15,211 nucleotides of DNA. It comes from an uncultured Clostridia bacterium. GTDB lineage: Bacteria; Bacillota; Clostridia; Christensenellales; CAG-917. The notes under the pieces were generated by a model, which saw only the letters and a list, made by a program, of their open reading frames with translations, did no database searches and was not told where the DNA came from. Positions 6,970-13,883 of the stretch are shown piece by piece; position 1 is the first letter of the stretch, and every line of letters begins with the position of its first letter. A program made the translations under genes and the position numbers. The stretch is from the NCBI GenBank assembly GCA_947589635.1, contig CANQCC010000020.1:1-15211 (forward strand). Direction: 5' to 3'.

Positions 6970-7029
6970 AGTGTTTCAAGCTTTGACGTCAGAGGATGGC
7001 CAAAAGCCCGCGCACACTTGCTCGGGATC
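6959..7029 (-). promoter_or_regulatory. Antiterminator pairing that competes with the metNIQ attenuator terminator
   Basis: GAUCCCGAGCAAGUGU (7029-7014), which lies inside the leader-peptide frame just after the last Met codon, is complementary at 15 of 16 positions to ACACUCGCUCGGGAUC (6974-6959). The second arm contains all eight bases of the terminator's 5' arm, so only one structure can form. A further short pairing, GCCCGC (7064-7059, overlapping the leader start codon) with GCGGGC (7011-7006), could act as the 1:2 pause hairpin. Confidence 0.75.
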
Positions 7030-7066
7030 TACGCATCGCCATCATCATGTTGTAAAGTGCGGGCAT
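6989..7066 (-). CDS. Met-rich leader peptide of the metNIQ attenuator
   Basis: A 25-codon reading frame lies between the metNIQ promoter and the attenuator. It starts at ATG 7066 with a GGAGG Shine-Dalgarno (7073-7077) six bases upstream, as good as any in the window. The product begins MPALYNMMMAMRRSR and ends LLAIL. Methionine codons occupy positions 1, 7, 8, 9 and 11, a density very unlikely by chance for a rare amino acid. As with TrpL or HisL, the peptide itself is probably unimportant; the act of translation is the sensor. With too little charged Met-tRNA the ribosome would stall at codons 7-11, leaving the arm at 7029-7014 free to form the antiterminator and so allowing metN-metI-metQ transcription. 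With ample methionine the ribosome would run onto that arm and the terminator would form. The frame is directly seen; the mechanism is inferred. Confidence 0.8.
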   Translation of the reverse strand: MPALYNMMMAMRRSRASVRGLLAIL

Positions 7067-7094
7067 AACTTGCCTCCGTTGTCTTGATAGGGGC

Positions 7095-7123
7095 AGTATA
7101 ACTTAGGTTTTTGCCGCTGTCAA
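7095..7123 (-). promoter_or_regulatory. Strong sigma-A promoter of the metNIQ operon
   Basis: Minus strand TTGACA (7118-7123, perfect), a 17-bp spacer and TATACT (7095-7100, five of six). Transcription should begin near 7088, placing the leader-peptide start about 22 nt from the 5' end. This is close to the best possible promoter, as expected where control is exerted by attenuation rather than weak initiation. Confidence 0.85.
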
Positions 7124-7288
7124 GCGATTTGGATAATTTTTTTGACGCCTTGTCGCGTCGATAACGATTGCCGCGACGAAAGTTTATTGAATTTGCAAAG
7201 TTTTATGGAGCCTCCTCTTTAAGGCGACGAAGCCTCTTGACGGCGCCTGAAAAATTGGCAAAATTTTTATGTCCCCGCTTTTTGAGGC
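7124..7288. other. Divergent intergenic stretch with no gene seen
   Basis: Between the metNIQ promoter and the promoter of the YtxC-like gene there is no credible reading frame on either strand. The only structure noted is an inverted repeat GTCGCG / CGCGAC (around 7151-7177) with a long loop. I cannot assign a role to it. Confidence 0.4.
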
Positions 7289-7318
7289 AAGTATTTTTGC
7301 GTGCGGCACGCATACAAT
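7289..7318 (+). promoter_or_regulatory. Sporulation sigma-E/sigma-K-like promoter with embedded palindrome
   Basis: CATACAAT (7311-7318) is identical to the -10 consensus of Bacillus sigma-E (CATACAHT) and also fits sigma-K (CATAnnnTA). AAGTATT (7289-7295) is a partial -35 (KMATATT) at a 15-bp spacing. There is no sigma-A -35 at the right distance. The spacer holds a perfect 15-bp palindrome, TGCGTGCGGCACGCA (7298-7312). A caveat is that the start site would be only about 10 nt before the ATG. Confidence 0.45.
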
Positions 7319-7334
7319 ATTGACGAGGTGATTC

Positions 7335-8045
7335 ATGTGGTCAAACGAAATCAGCATAGACAAACGGCACGAGAAAGAAATATCCTATATACTTGACTCC
7401 ATTGAAAATACAAACGACCTATCGTATGCGACGGAGGAATCGCGGGACAGGCTTTATATCTATGTGGCCAGCGCGTGCGAGCGCGTGAACGACGTGGAGT
7501 CGAGATTGGAAGAGATTGTAAAGACCGTCATCTTAAGTTTTTTCAAGCAGGAATTTTTTCTTGAAAGATTGGACCTTAAAAAGATGGAGCTTGCCGAGTG
7601 CGCGCTTTTAAGCTCCATCGTGCATTTTGACAGGGAATTTGAAGGCGCCGTCGTCTCTAGAGCGCTTGCGGGAGTTGGGGACGTCAACATAGACGGCATA
7701 TTCAACTTCCGCCTTGACGCGCTTTACGACAGCTGGGAGGAACTTGCCGAAGTCAGCGCCCGCCTTGTGGACAGCGTGTCGTCGGACGGCGAGCTTTATG
7801 ACATAGCCTCCTTCATCACGGGAGGGGACGGCGGCAAGAACAGACTGCTTATAGAAAGCGGCAGACTTAAAAACATCACCTGCCACAGGACCGTCGAGGT
7901 CGTAAACCTGTTTGACGAGGGCGAAAAGAACTTATTGAGCGCCATACTCGGCGAAAAGCCGCAGGAGATCCTTGTGGAGAGGGGGACGCTGTCAGCGCCT
8001 ATGCGCTCCACGCTTCGCCGCATCGCCCGCGTGATAGAAAGATAG
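7335..8045 (+). CDS. YtxC-like putative sporulation protein
   Basis: This 236-residue soluble protein has no signal peptide or membrane segment. It resembles the YtxC family, a poorly understood set of proteins in spore-forming Bacillota. The shared pattern is a central VNIDGIFNFRLDALYDSWEEL (117-137) like the family's I.IEGFI.FRL.EY, then an aromatic and acidic stretch DGELYDIASFI (151-161), and a closing segment VNLFDEGEKNLLSAILGEKPQEI. It is shorter than typical YtxC (about 280-300); the N-terminal part looks reduced. The ATG has GAGGTG six bases upstream. A mother-cell-type promoter in front of it agrees with a sporulation role. The likeness is weak and recognised from memory, so an uncharacterised protein of another family is possible. 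It appears monocistronic, with terminator-like hairpins after it. Confidence 0.55.
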   Translation: MWSNEISIDKRHEKEISYILDSIENTNDLSYATEESRDRLYIYVASACERVNDVESRLEEIVKTVILSFFKQEFFLERLDLKKMELAECALLSSIVHFDREFEGAVVSRALAGVGDVNIDGIFNFRLDALYDSWEELAEVSARLVDSVSSDGELYDIASFITGGDGGKNRLLIESGRLKNITCHRTVEVVNLFDEGEKNLLSAILGEKPQEILVERGTLSAPMRSTLRRIARVIER

Positions 8046-8050
8046 CATTA

Positions 8051-8188
8051 AAAACACAAAAAGTGTTTTAACATCTGCCTCGCGTCGCAATTCAACGCCC
8101 AAAGGAGGGCGTTTTCTTATATACAGCGCATATATACAACACGAATAGTGTTTTTAATTATCTTCACATAAAACACCTATCGTATTTT
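8051..8188. repeat. Three copies of a 7-5-7 palindrome (AAAACAC-N5-GTGTTTT)
   Basis: Copy 1 at 8051-8069 is perfect (loop AAAAA), copy 2 at 8136-8154 has one mismatch (loop GAATA), and copy 3 at 8170-8188 has one mismatch (loop CTATC). Arms, spacer length and total length are the same in all three, which is more than chance hairpins would show. They could be operators for a dimeric regulator acting on the downstream rnj operon. Copy 1 directly follows the YtxC-like stop codon and could also be a weak terminator. Confidence 0.5.
8094..8119 (+). terminator. Intrinsic terminator after the YtxC-like gene
   Basis: AACGCCC (8094-8100), loop AAAGGA, GGGCGTT (8107-8113), then TTCTTAT. A perfect 7-bp stem followed by a T-rich tail, 49 bp after the stop codon at 8045. 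Confidence 0.75.
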
Positions 8189-8241
8189 ATCTTGCGGATT
8201 TTTTATTTTTCTTCAAATTAAATGTGTTTTGCGACCCCGAG

Positions 8242-8264
8242 ATAGTTGCGCATATAGTTGCGCA
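8242..8264 (+). repeat. Tandem 12-bp direct repeat overlapping the rnj promoter
   Basis: ATAGTTGCGCA occurs at 8242-8252 and again at 8254-8264, one 12-bp step apart. The second copy contains the probable -35 box (TTGCGC, 8258-8263) and ends in the palindrome TTGCGCAA. Placement suggests a regulator-binding site. Confidence 0.5.
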
Positions 8265-8286
8265 AACTTAAAAAAACGTGTATCAT
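8258..8286 (+). promoter_or_regulatory. Probable sigma-A promoter of the rnj operon
   Basis: TTGCGC (8258-8263), 17 bp, TATCAT (8281-8286, five of six). The -35 is a weak match. It lies about 46 bp upstream of the RNase J start. Other AT-rich hexamers downstream (GATAAT near 8298) could also serve as a -10. Confidence 0.4.
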
Positions 8287-8332
8287 AATAAATACTTGAT
8301 AATAATGTAAAGCGACATAGCTTGGAGAATAT

Positions 8333-9976
8333 ATGGCAAAGAAGACAAAAAACGTAAAGGTGACTTTCCTTGGCGGCGTGGGCGAGATAGGCAAAAATAT
8401 GACCGTCATCGAATGCGGCGAGGACATGATCGTCGTCGATATGGGCGTATCCTTCCCAAAGGAGGACAGCCCGGGAATGGACGCGATAATCCCCGATATC
8501 ACCTATCTGAAACAGAATATCAAGAGGCTGCGCGGCATAGTGTTGACCCATGGGCATGAGGACCACATCGGCGCCATCCCTTATTATGCGGACGAGCTTA
8601 AGCGCGTGCCAATATACGGCACTTCGCTGACGATAGGGCTTGTCAGGCGCAAACTTGAAAAGTCCGCAAAAAAATGCAATCTGATAACCGTAGCCGCGGG
8701 AGATACCGTCGTGCTTGGCGGCATAAAGGTGGAGTTTATAAAGGTATGCCACTCCATGGCGGGCGCGTGCGCGCTTGCGGTGTATACGGACGGCGGCACC
8801 GTGTTTGTGACGGGCGACTTCAAAATTGACAATACCCCCATCGACGGCAAACAGACAAATCTTCAGCGCATTGCGGAGATAGGCGCAAAGGGCGTGACGC
8901 TTATGCTTGGCGAATCCACCAATGTGGAGCGCAAAGGCAGTTCGACCTCCGAGATGGTGGTCGGGCAAAATCTTGCGAACATCTTTCAGGCGAACGCCAA
9001 AAAGAGGCTTATCGTCGCATGTTTCGCCTCGTCCAACTATCGCGTGCAGCAAGTGCTTGCTCTTGCGCACCGCTATGGGCGTAAAGTCGTGCTTGCCGGC
9101 AAAAGCATGAAGAGCATTGTCGACGTCGCGTCCGCTTGCGGCGAGCTTAATGTGCCCAAGGGAGTGATCGTCGACGGCATAGGCAAACTTAAGCCGAGCG
9201 AGGCGCTTATCCTTGCTACCGGCTCGCAGGGGGAGCCTCTTTCCGCGCTGAATAAGCTTAGCAAAGGGGAGTTCAACAAGATAAACATAGGCAGCGACGA
9301 CGTAGTGGTGCTAAGCTCATCGCCAATTCCCGGCAACGAAAAATCCGTCTATGACGTGATAAACGCGCTGTTCAGAAAGGGCGCCGAGGTGATTTACGAC
9401 AGCATGAACGACATCCACGTATCCGGCCACGCCTATGAGGAGGAGCTTAAACTGATGCTTACGCTTGTGCATCCGACATATTTCATGCCCGTGCACGGCG
9501 AGTACAGGCATCAATATAAGCACGCCGCCATCGCAAAGGCGCTTGGGGTGCAATCCAAAAACATAGTTATCCCCAACATAGGCGAAAGCTACAGCGTGAC
9601 CGCTAAGGGGATAAGAAAGCACTCCAACGTGCCCGCGGGCAACACCTATGTGGACGGAGTCATCCTCGAGGACGGCGAGGCAGTGGTCAGCGACCGCCGC
9701 TCGCTTGCGGAATACGGGATGTTGCTGCTGCTTGCGGAGGCGGACCTCGAAAGGGGAACGCTTATAGGCGACGTGGACATAGTCGCGCGCGGCTTCAATC
9801 TGACCGACGAGGTGAGAAGAAACGTCAAAAACGCCGTCGCGGAGGCTGTAAATACCTCCGATTTTGACAAGGCGGATGTGGACGAATATGCAAAAGTCAT
9901 AAAAAAGACGATACGCAAACTTTTCGGCAAGGACAGGCAATTCCCAATTGTCATCCCCGTCGTAGTCGAGGCATAA
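8333..9976 (+). CDS. rnj: Ribonuclease J (metallo-beta-lactamase/beta-CASP RNase)
   Basis: The protein has 547 residues, close to the usual 555. RNase J combines 5'-3' exonuclease and endonuclease activity and drives mRNA decay and RNA maturation in Bacillota. The metal site is visible: THGHEDHIG gives H73, H75, D77 and H78; H140 is in VCHSM; D162 is in TGDFKID; and H388 is in PVHGEYR. The beta-CASP segment spans about 195-370 (FASSNYRVQQV, ATGSQGEPLSAL, DIHVSGHAYEEELKLML), and a C-terminal domain follows from about 445. Two motifs deviate from the Bacillus form: HSMAGA in place of HSIPDS, and GESTN in place of SDSTN. The ATG has GGAG five bases upstream. It is first in an apparent operon with the GT-B-like gene (3-bp gap) and der. 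Confidence 0.96.
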   Translation: MAKKTKNVKVTFLGGVGEIGKNMTVIECGEDMIVVDMGVSFPKEDSPGMDAIIPDITYLKQNIKRLRGIVLTHGHEDHIGAIPYYADELKRVPIYGTSLTIGLVRRKLEKSAKKCNLITVAAGDTVVLGGIKVEFIKVCHSMAGACALAVYTDGGTVFVTGDFKIDNTPIDGKQTNLQRIAEIGAKGVTLMLGESTNVERKGSSTSEMVVGQNLANIFQANAKKRLIVACFASSNYRVQQVLALAHRYGRKVVLAGKSMKSIVDVASACGELNVPKGVIVDGIGKLKPSEALILATGSQGEPLSALNKLSKGEFNKINIGSDDVVVLSSSPIPGNEKSVYDVINALFRKGAEVIYDSMNDIHVSGHAYEEELKLMLTLVHPTYFMPVHGEYRHQYKHAAIAKALGVQSKNIVIPNIGESYSVTAKGIRKHSNVPAGNTYVDGVILEDGEAVVSDRRSLAEYGMLLLLAEADLERGTLIGDVDIVARGFNLTDEVRRNVKNAVAEAVNTSDFDKADVDEYAKVIKKTIRKLFGKDRQFPIVIPVVVEA

Positions 9977-9979
9977 CGT

Positions 9980-11068
9980 ATGAGAAGAAAACCGATAATA
10001 CTTATAATGACCTCGCATGAGGAGCAAAGCGGCGTCGCCGAAAAACTCAAGCGCAGGATAATGGAAAGCGGCACTCACAACGCCGTCGTGATAAGCGACG
10101 AAAAATACGGCTCCGTCGCCAAGTTGTCCGTGCTCGATCGCCTTATGGACACGGGGCAGGAATATCAATATCTGCTTGAAAGCAAGGACAGAGGCGTTAT
10201 CCGCGACAAATTGAGATTGCGAAAGTTTTCAAAGCGCGTCACCCGCATAGGCAATATGCTTAAGCGCTTCAATCCCGAATACATACTTTGCGTGACTCCG
10301 TACGCGCACCACTGCGCCACGGAGGCAAAAAAGAAGCTGCGCTTTTCAAACAAGATAATCTACTATATGATGTCTTTCACGGCGCCGAAGAGGGGGATAG
10401 ACGACGCGACCGACGTATACATCGTCGAAAACGCGGACGTAAAGGCGTCGCTTTCGCGCATGGGGATCCACCCAAAGGATATCGTGACTTTGGGACTGCC
10501 CATAGACGCCGAAAAACTGCCCGAACACGACCGCGCCGCGCTTAAGCAGGAGCTTGGACTTCCGCGCAACAAGGCGGCGTTCATATCCATTCGGGACTTC
10601 AAAAAGCTGCAATCGGTATTTTCTCTCATCCTCGATCAGGGCAATATTGCCACTTTCATCGTTGAGTGCGAAAATCAGAAGCGCCGTCAGGTTTTGAGCG
10701 CGCTCGCCTCCGAGACGGAGGACGTCAACATAGTCTTTGTGACTTCAAGGGAAAAAGAGGACGAATATCTGTCCGTTTCCGACGTCGCCGTGCTAAGTTA
10801 CGACGTGCCCAAAGTGTACAAGTGCATGAAACTTGGCGTCGCTCCGATAGTGCTCTCTGAAAGCGGCAATGCCGAACAGGAGATGGCGTATCTGCTTTCC
10901 AACGGGCTTATCGTGCGCGCTAAAGAGGACATAGAAGTCGTGGGACTACTGTACAAAATGCTGCAGACGGACCTTGCGCCCACTCTCGCCGCAAACGGAC
11001 AACGCGCGACGGAATTTGCGTCTATAGAGAACATCACCAACTTTCTCATCACGTACATCGGCGTGTAG
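9980..11068 (+). CDS. Degenerate GT-B glycosyltransferase-like protein (MurG/UgtP superfamily resemblance)
   Basis: This 362-residue soluble protein appears to have two Rossmann-like halves. The N-terminal half (to about 176) carries RFNPEYILCVTPYAHH (96-111), then DVYIVENADVKASLSRMGI (145-163) and VTLGLPID (169-176), which follow the order seen in UgtP/MGDG-synthase proteins (the SDLYFVAS..VKE.L...GI..KI..TGIPI pattern). The C-terminal half (about 195-362) includes SDVAVLSYDVPKVYKCMKLGVAPIV. The key catalytic parts look lost: the N-terminal glycine loop (GGGH type) reads SHEEQSG (12-18), and the TKPGG..AEA donor-site motif has become SYDVPKVYKCM. It may be a divergent enzyme or a non-catalytic descendant. 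It is packed between rnj (3 bp) and der (8 bp). Fold assignment is tentative. Confidence 0.55.
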   Translation: MRRKPIILIMTSHEEQSGVAEKLKRRIMESGTHNAVVISDEKYGSVAKLSVLDRLMDTGQEYQYLLESKDRGVIRDKLRLRKFSKRVTRIGNMLKRFNPEYILCVTPYAHHCATEAKKKLRFSNKIIYYMMSFTAPKRGIDDATDVYIVENADVKASLSRMGIHPKDIVTLGLPIDAEKLPEHDRAALKQELGLPRNKAAFISIRDFKKLQSVFSLILDQGNIATFIVECENQKRRQVLSALASETEDVNIVFVTSREKEDEYLSVSDVAVLSYDVPKVYKCMKLGVAPIVLSESGNAEQEMAYLLSNGLIVRAKEDIEVVGLLYKMLQTDLAPTLAANGQRATEFASIENITNFLITYIGV

Positions 11069-11076
11069 GAGGACAT

Positions 11077-12393
11077 ATGAAACCCTTGATAGCGATCGTG
11101 GGACGCCCAAACGTGGGCAAATCCACGCTGTTTAACAGAATAGTAGGAAACAGAATATCAATAGTCGAGGATACGCCGGGCGTGACTCGCGACAGGATAT
11201 ACGCCGATGCGGAGTGGTGCGGGCGCGCGTTTACGCTTATCGACACGGGCGGGCTGGAGCTTAAAAGCGAGGACGAGATGTGGACTCACATCCGCGCGCA
11301 GGCTCAGATCGCCGTGGACAGCGCGGACGCCATTCTTTACGTGGTGGACGGCAAGACGGGGCTTACTACGGACGACTCGCTGGTGTGCTCGTTTTTGCGC
11401 AAATCGGGACTTCCCGTCGTGCTTGCCGTAAACAAGATAGACAACGCGTATATGGACTCCGTATACGACTTTTACGCGCTCGGCTTCGGCGAGCCTTATG
11501 CGGTCAGCGCGGAGCAGGGCAAGGGCATAGGCGACCTTCTCGACGCGCTTATGGAGGTGGTTCCGTCCGCTCCCGTGGAGGAGGATCCCGACCGCATAAA
11601 GATAGCCATCGTGGGCAAGCCTAACGCGGGCAAAAGCTCCATCGCCAACAGGCTGCTCGGCTATGACAGGAGCATCGTGAGCGACATCGCGGGCACTACG
11701 CGGGACGCCGTCGATACTTATCTTGACGTGGGCGACGACAAGTTTCTCATAATCGACACCGCGGGCATGCGCAAAAAGAAGGCGGTGGATGAAAATGTGG
11801 AGAGATATTCCGTCATGCGCTCCATCCTTGCGATAAGGCGCGCGGACGCCGTGCTCATCGTGTGCGACGCGGGCGAGGGACTTACGGAGCAGGACGTCAA
11901 GATCGCCGGCCTCGTGCACGAGGAGGGCAAACCCTCCGTCATCGTCATGAACAAGTGGGACCTTGTGGAGAAGGACAGCTATACGGTCAACATGTTTGAG
12001 AAAAAGCTGAGAGAGGATCTTAAGTACATGGACTATTTCAGATCCGTGTACGTCAGCGCGAAGAGCGGCAAACGCCTTGATTGCTTGCTGCCGCTGATAA
12101 AGGAAGTCGTGGCAGAAAGCCGCAAGCGCATACCCACGGGGCTTCTCAACGAGGTGCTCGGCGAGGCGACGCGCATAAGCGAGCCGCCGTCCTATCTTGG
12201 CAGACGGCTAAAGATATATTTTGTCACGCAGGCCTCGGTATGCCCGCCGACATTCGTGCTGAAGGTCAACGATACCGCGCTTATGCACTTCAGTTATAAG
12301 CGCTATCTTGAGAACGCGATAAGAAAAAGTTTCGGCTTTTCGGGCACGCCGATCAGGCTGCTTGTAAGGCCAAACGGCGGCGAGGAAAATTGA
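11077..12393 (+). CDS. der: Der (EngA), double-domain GTPase for 50S ribosome assembly
   Basis: The 438-residue protein has the standard Der layout. The first G domain carries GRPNVGKS (9-16), DTPGVTRDR (32-40), DTGG (56-59) and NKID (119-122). The second carries GKPNAGKS (180-187), DIAGTTRD (203-210), DTAGM (227-231) and NKWD (292-295). A KH-like C-terminal domain spans about 350-438. Der binds the maturing large ribosomal subunit and is essential in most bacteria. The start has AGGAGG four bases upstream and lies 8 bp after the GT-B-like gene, so translation is probably coupled. Downstream there is no T-run terminator before the aminotransferase gene. The common partners plsY and gpsA do not follow it here. 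Confidence 0.98.
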   Translation: MKPLIAIVGRPNVGKSTLFNRIVGNRISIVEDTPGVTRDRIYADAEWCGRAFTLIDTGGLELKSEDEMWTHIRAQAQIAVDSADAILYVVDGKTGLTTDDSLVCSFLRKSGLPVVLAVNKIDNAYMDSVYDFYALGFGEPYAVSAEQGKGIGDLLDALMEVVPSAPVEEDPDRIKIAIVGKPNAGKSSIANRLLGYDRSIVSDIAGTTRDAVDTYLDVGDDKFLIIDTAGMRKKKAVDENVERYSVMRSILAIRRADAVLIVCDAGEGLTEQDVKIAGLVHEEGKPSVIVMNKWDLVEKDSYTVNMFEKKLREDLKYMDYFRSVYVSAKSGKRLDCLLPLIKEVVAESRKRIPTGLLNEVLGEATRISEPPSYLGRRLKIYFVTQASVCPPTFVLKVNDTALMHFSYKRYLENAIRKSFGFSGTPIRLLVRPNGGEEN

Positions 12394-12487
12394 CGCATAA
12401 CGCAAATGACGCGCTTTATGCGCGCAAAATGACATGATAAAACACGTTTTCCTGCATTTGGCATATAATGCGGGGGAGGTATAAAAA

Positions 12488-13732
12488 GTGTCCGGATATT
12501 CTTTGGAAGAGGCAAAAAAACAACTTAAAGGGCTTGCGGCGCTCGGCAAGAGCGTGGACATGACCCGCGGGAGGCCGTTCAGGGATCAGCTTGATATATC
12601 CTTGCCCATGCTCGATGGCGCGGCCTCTCTTCAATATACATACGACGGCGGAGACGCGCGCAACTATGGCGACCTCATGGGTGTCCCCGCCGCAAGAGCG
12701 CTGTTTGCGGACATATTCGGCGTAAGCCCTCAAAATGTGCTTGTGCTCGACGGCAGTTCGCTTGCTATAATGTACAAACTTGTCGCTACGGCGTACACCT
12801 TCGGCATAGCGGGTTGCGCGCCCTGGAGCAAACAGGGAAAGATAAGTTTTTTGTGCCCATGCCCCGGCTATGACAGGCACTTCGCCATTTGCGAGGAGTT
12901 CGGCATAAACATGATCCCCGTCGCCATGGACGAGAACGGGCCGGATATGGACACCGTGGAAAGACTTGTCAGAGCGGACGAAAGCATAAAGGGCATGTGG
13001 TGCGTGCCCAAATATTCCAATCCTACGGGCATAGTCTATTCGGACGAGACGGTAAAAAGGATCGCCGCGCTAAAGCCCGCCGCCAAAGATTTCAGGGTGA
13101 TCTGGGACAACGCGTACATAGTTCATTCGCTGTATGATGACGACGACAGGCTGCTCAACATCTTCGACCTCATCATGGGCACTCCCAACGAGGACATGGT
13201 GTACGAGGTCGGCTCCACGTCAAAGATAACGTTTGCGGGCAGCGGGATCGCCGCTCTCGCTTCGAGCGCCGCAAACCTTAAGGACTTTACCGCGCATCTG
13301 AAGATAGCCTTGATAAACCCCAACAAGGTCAATCAGGTCATGCATGTCAGCTTTTTGAAGGACGCGCAAGGCGTGCGCGAGGTCATGAAAAAACACGCGG
13401 CGCTTTTAAGACCTAAATTCGAGTTGGTCGACGCCGTGCTTGAAAAGAACTTTGCAAACGACGAGGACGTGAAGTGGAGCAAGCCTCGCGGAGGCTATTT
13501 TGTCTCTCTCGACGTGCGCGGAGTCGCGGGACAAGTCGTCGCATACGCGTTGAGCGCGGGCGTAAAGTTTACCGCCGCAGGCTCCACATATCCCTATCAT
13601 ATGGATCCGTCAGACAGCAACATCCGCATAGCCCCAAGCGTGCCCACTCTTGACGAGCTGGACTTTGCCATGCGCGTGCTTGTCGCGTCCATAAAACTTG
13701 CGCTTGCCGAAAAGCGCGCTCGCGAAGAATAA
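12488..13732 (+). CDS. Class I/II PLP-dependent aminotransferase, aspartate aminotransferase subgroup (PF12897-like)
   Basis: The 414-residue cytoplasmic enzyme probably transfers an amino group between aspartate (or a similar amino acid) and 2-oxoglutarate. N-terminal DMTRGRPFRDQLDIS (24-38) is typical of the large bacterial AspAT subgroup formerly linked to MocR. Further landmarks are PGYDRHFAICEEFGI (126-140), KYSNPTG (175-181), WDNAYIVH (206-213; D207 should bind the pyridine nitrogen and Y210 the cofactor oxygen), and GSTSKITFAGSG, where K246 is the PLP lysine. The closing NIRIAPS carries the substrate carboxylate-binding Arg. The start is GTG with GGAGG eight bases upstream. It lies 94 bp after der; a TATAAT at 12464-12469 could start transcription, but that would leave almost no leader. 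Substrate preference is inferred from the family. Confidence 0.9.
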   Translation: MSGYSLEEAKKQLKGLAALGKSVDMTRGRPFRDQLDISLPMLDGAASLQYTYDGGDARNYGDLMGVPAARALFADIFGVSPQNVLVLDGSSLAIMYKLVATAYTFGIAGCAPWSKQGKISFLCPCPGYDRHFAICEEFGINMIPVAMDENGPDMDTVERLVRADESIKGMWCVPKYSNPTGIVYSDETVKRIAALKPAAKDFRVIWDNAYIVHSLYDDDDRLLNIFDLIMGTPNEDMVYEVGSTSKITFAGSGIAALASSAANLKDFTAHLKIALINPNKVNQVMHVSFLKDAQGVREVMKKHAALLRPKFELVDAVLEKNFANDEDVKWSKPRGGYFVSLDVRGVAGQVVAYALSAGVKFTAAGSTYPYHMDPSDSNIRIAPSVPTLDELDFAMRVLVASIKLALAEKRAREE

Positions 13733-13787
13733 TTTTCCGCATGAGATAAACGCGCAAAAATATTTTGCCTAAGCCGCCCGCGAGGTG

Positions 13788-13816
13788 TTGAAAACGGCGA
13801 GCGAGTGTGGTATAAT
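13788..13816 (+). promoter_or_regulatory. Strong sigma-A promoter of pgk, with extended -10
   Basis: TTGAAA (13788-13793), 17 bp, TATAAT (13811-13816, perfect), preceded by TGG to give an extended -10. The start site would be near 13823, about 60 nt before the ATG. This is appropriate for a highly expressed glycolytic gene. Confidence 0.85.
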
Positions 13817-13883
13817 ATTTGCCGATATGCAGGGCATGCGTATTAAAAACCTCAAAAATAATTTTGTATAAGGAGATTTCTTT

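Noticed and set aside
6845..7100. SAM-I (S-box) riboswitch or T-box in the metNIQ leader
   Set aside because: This was the first expectation for a Bacillota methionine operon. The S-box core (AGAGnnGGnGGGA... and the GCAACC segment) and the T-box sequence (GGGTGGNACCGCG-like) are absent, and the leader is explained better by a translated Met-rich frame and two alternative stems.
8051..8188. CRISPR-like array
   Set aside because: The repeated units are short palindromes at uneven distances (85 and 34 bp) with no constant repeat-spacer pattern and no cas genes.
8213..9070. Minus-strand frame of 285 codons opposite the RNase J gene
   Set aside because: The frame is a shadow of rnj produced by biased codon use. 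Its product is rich in His, Tyr and Arg, with no recognisable domain or start signal.
12394..12450. Possible terminator or leader peptide between der and the aminotransferase gene
   Set aside because: CGCATAA/TTATGCG (12394-12422) can pair but has a 15-nt loop and no T-run. An eight-codon frame beginning near 12406 has no Shine-Dalgarno.
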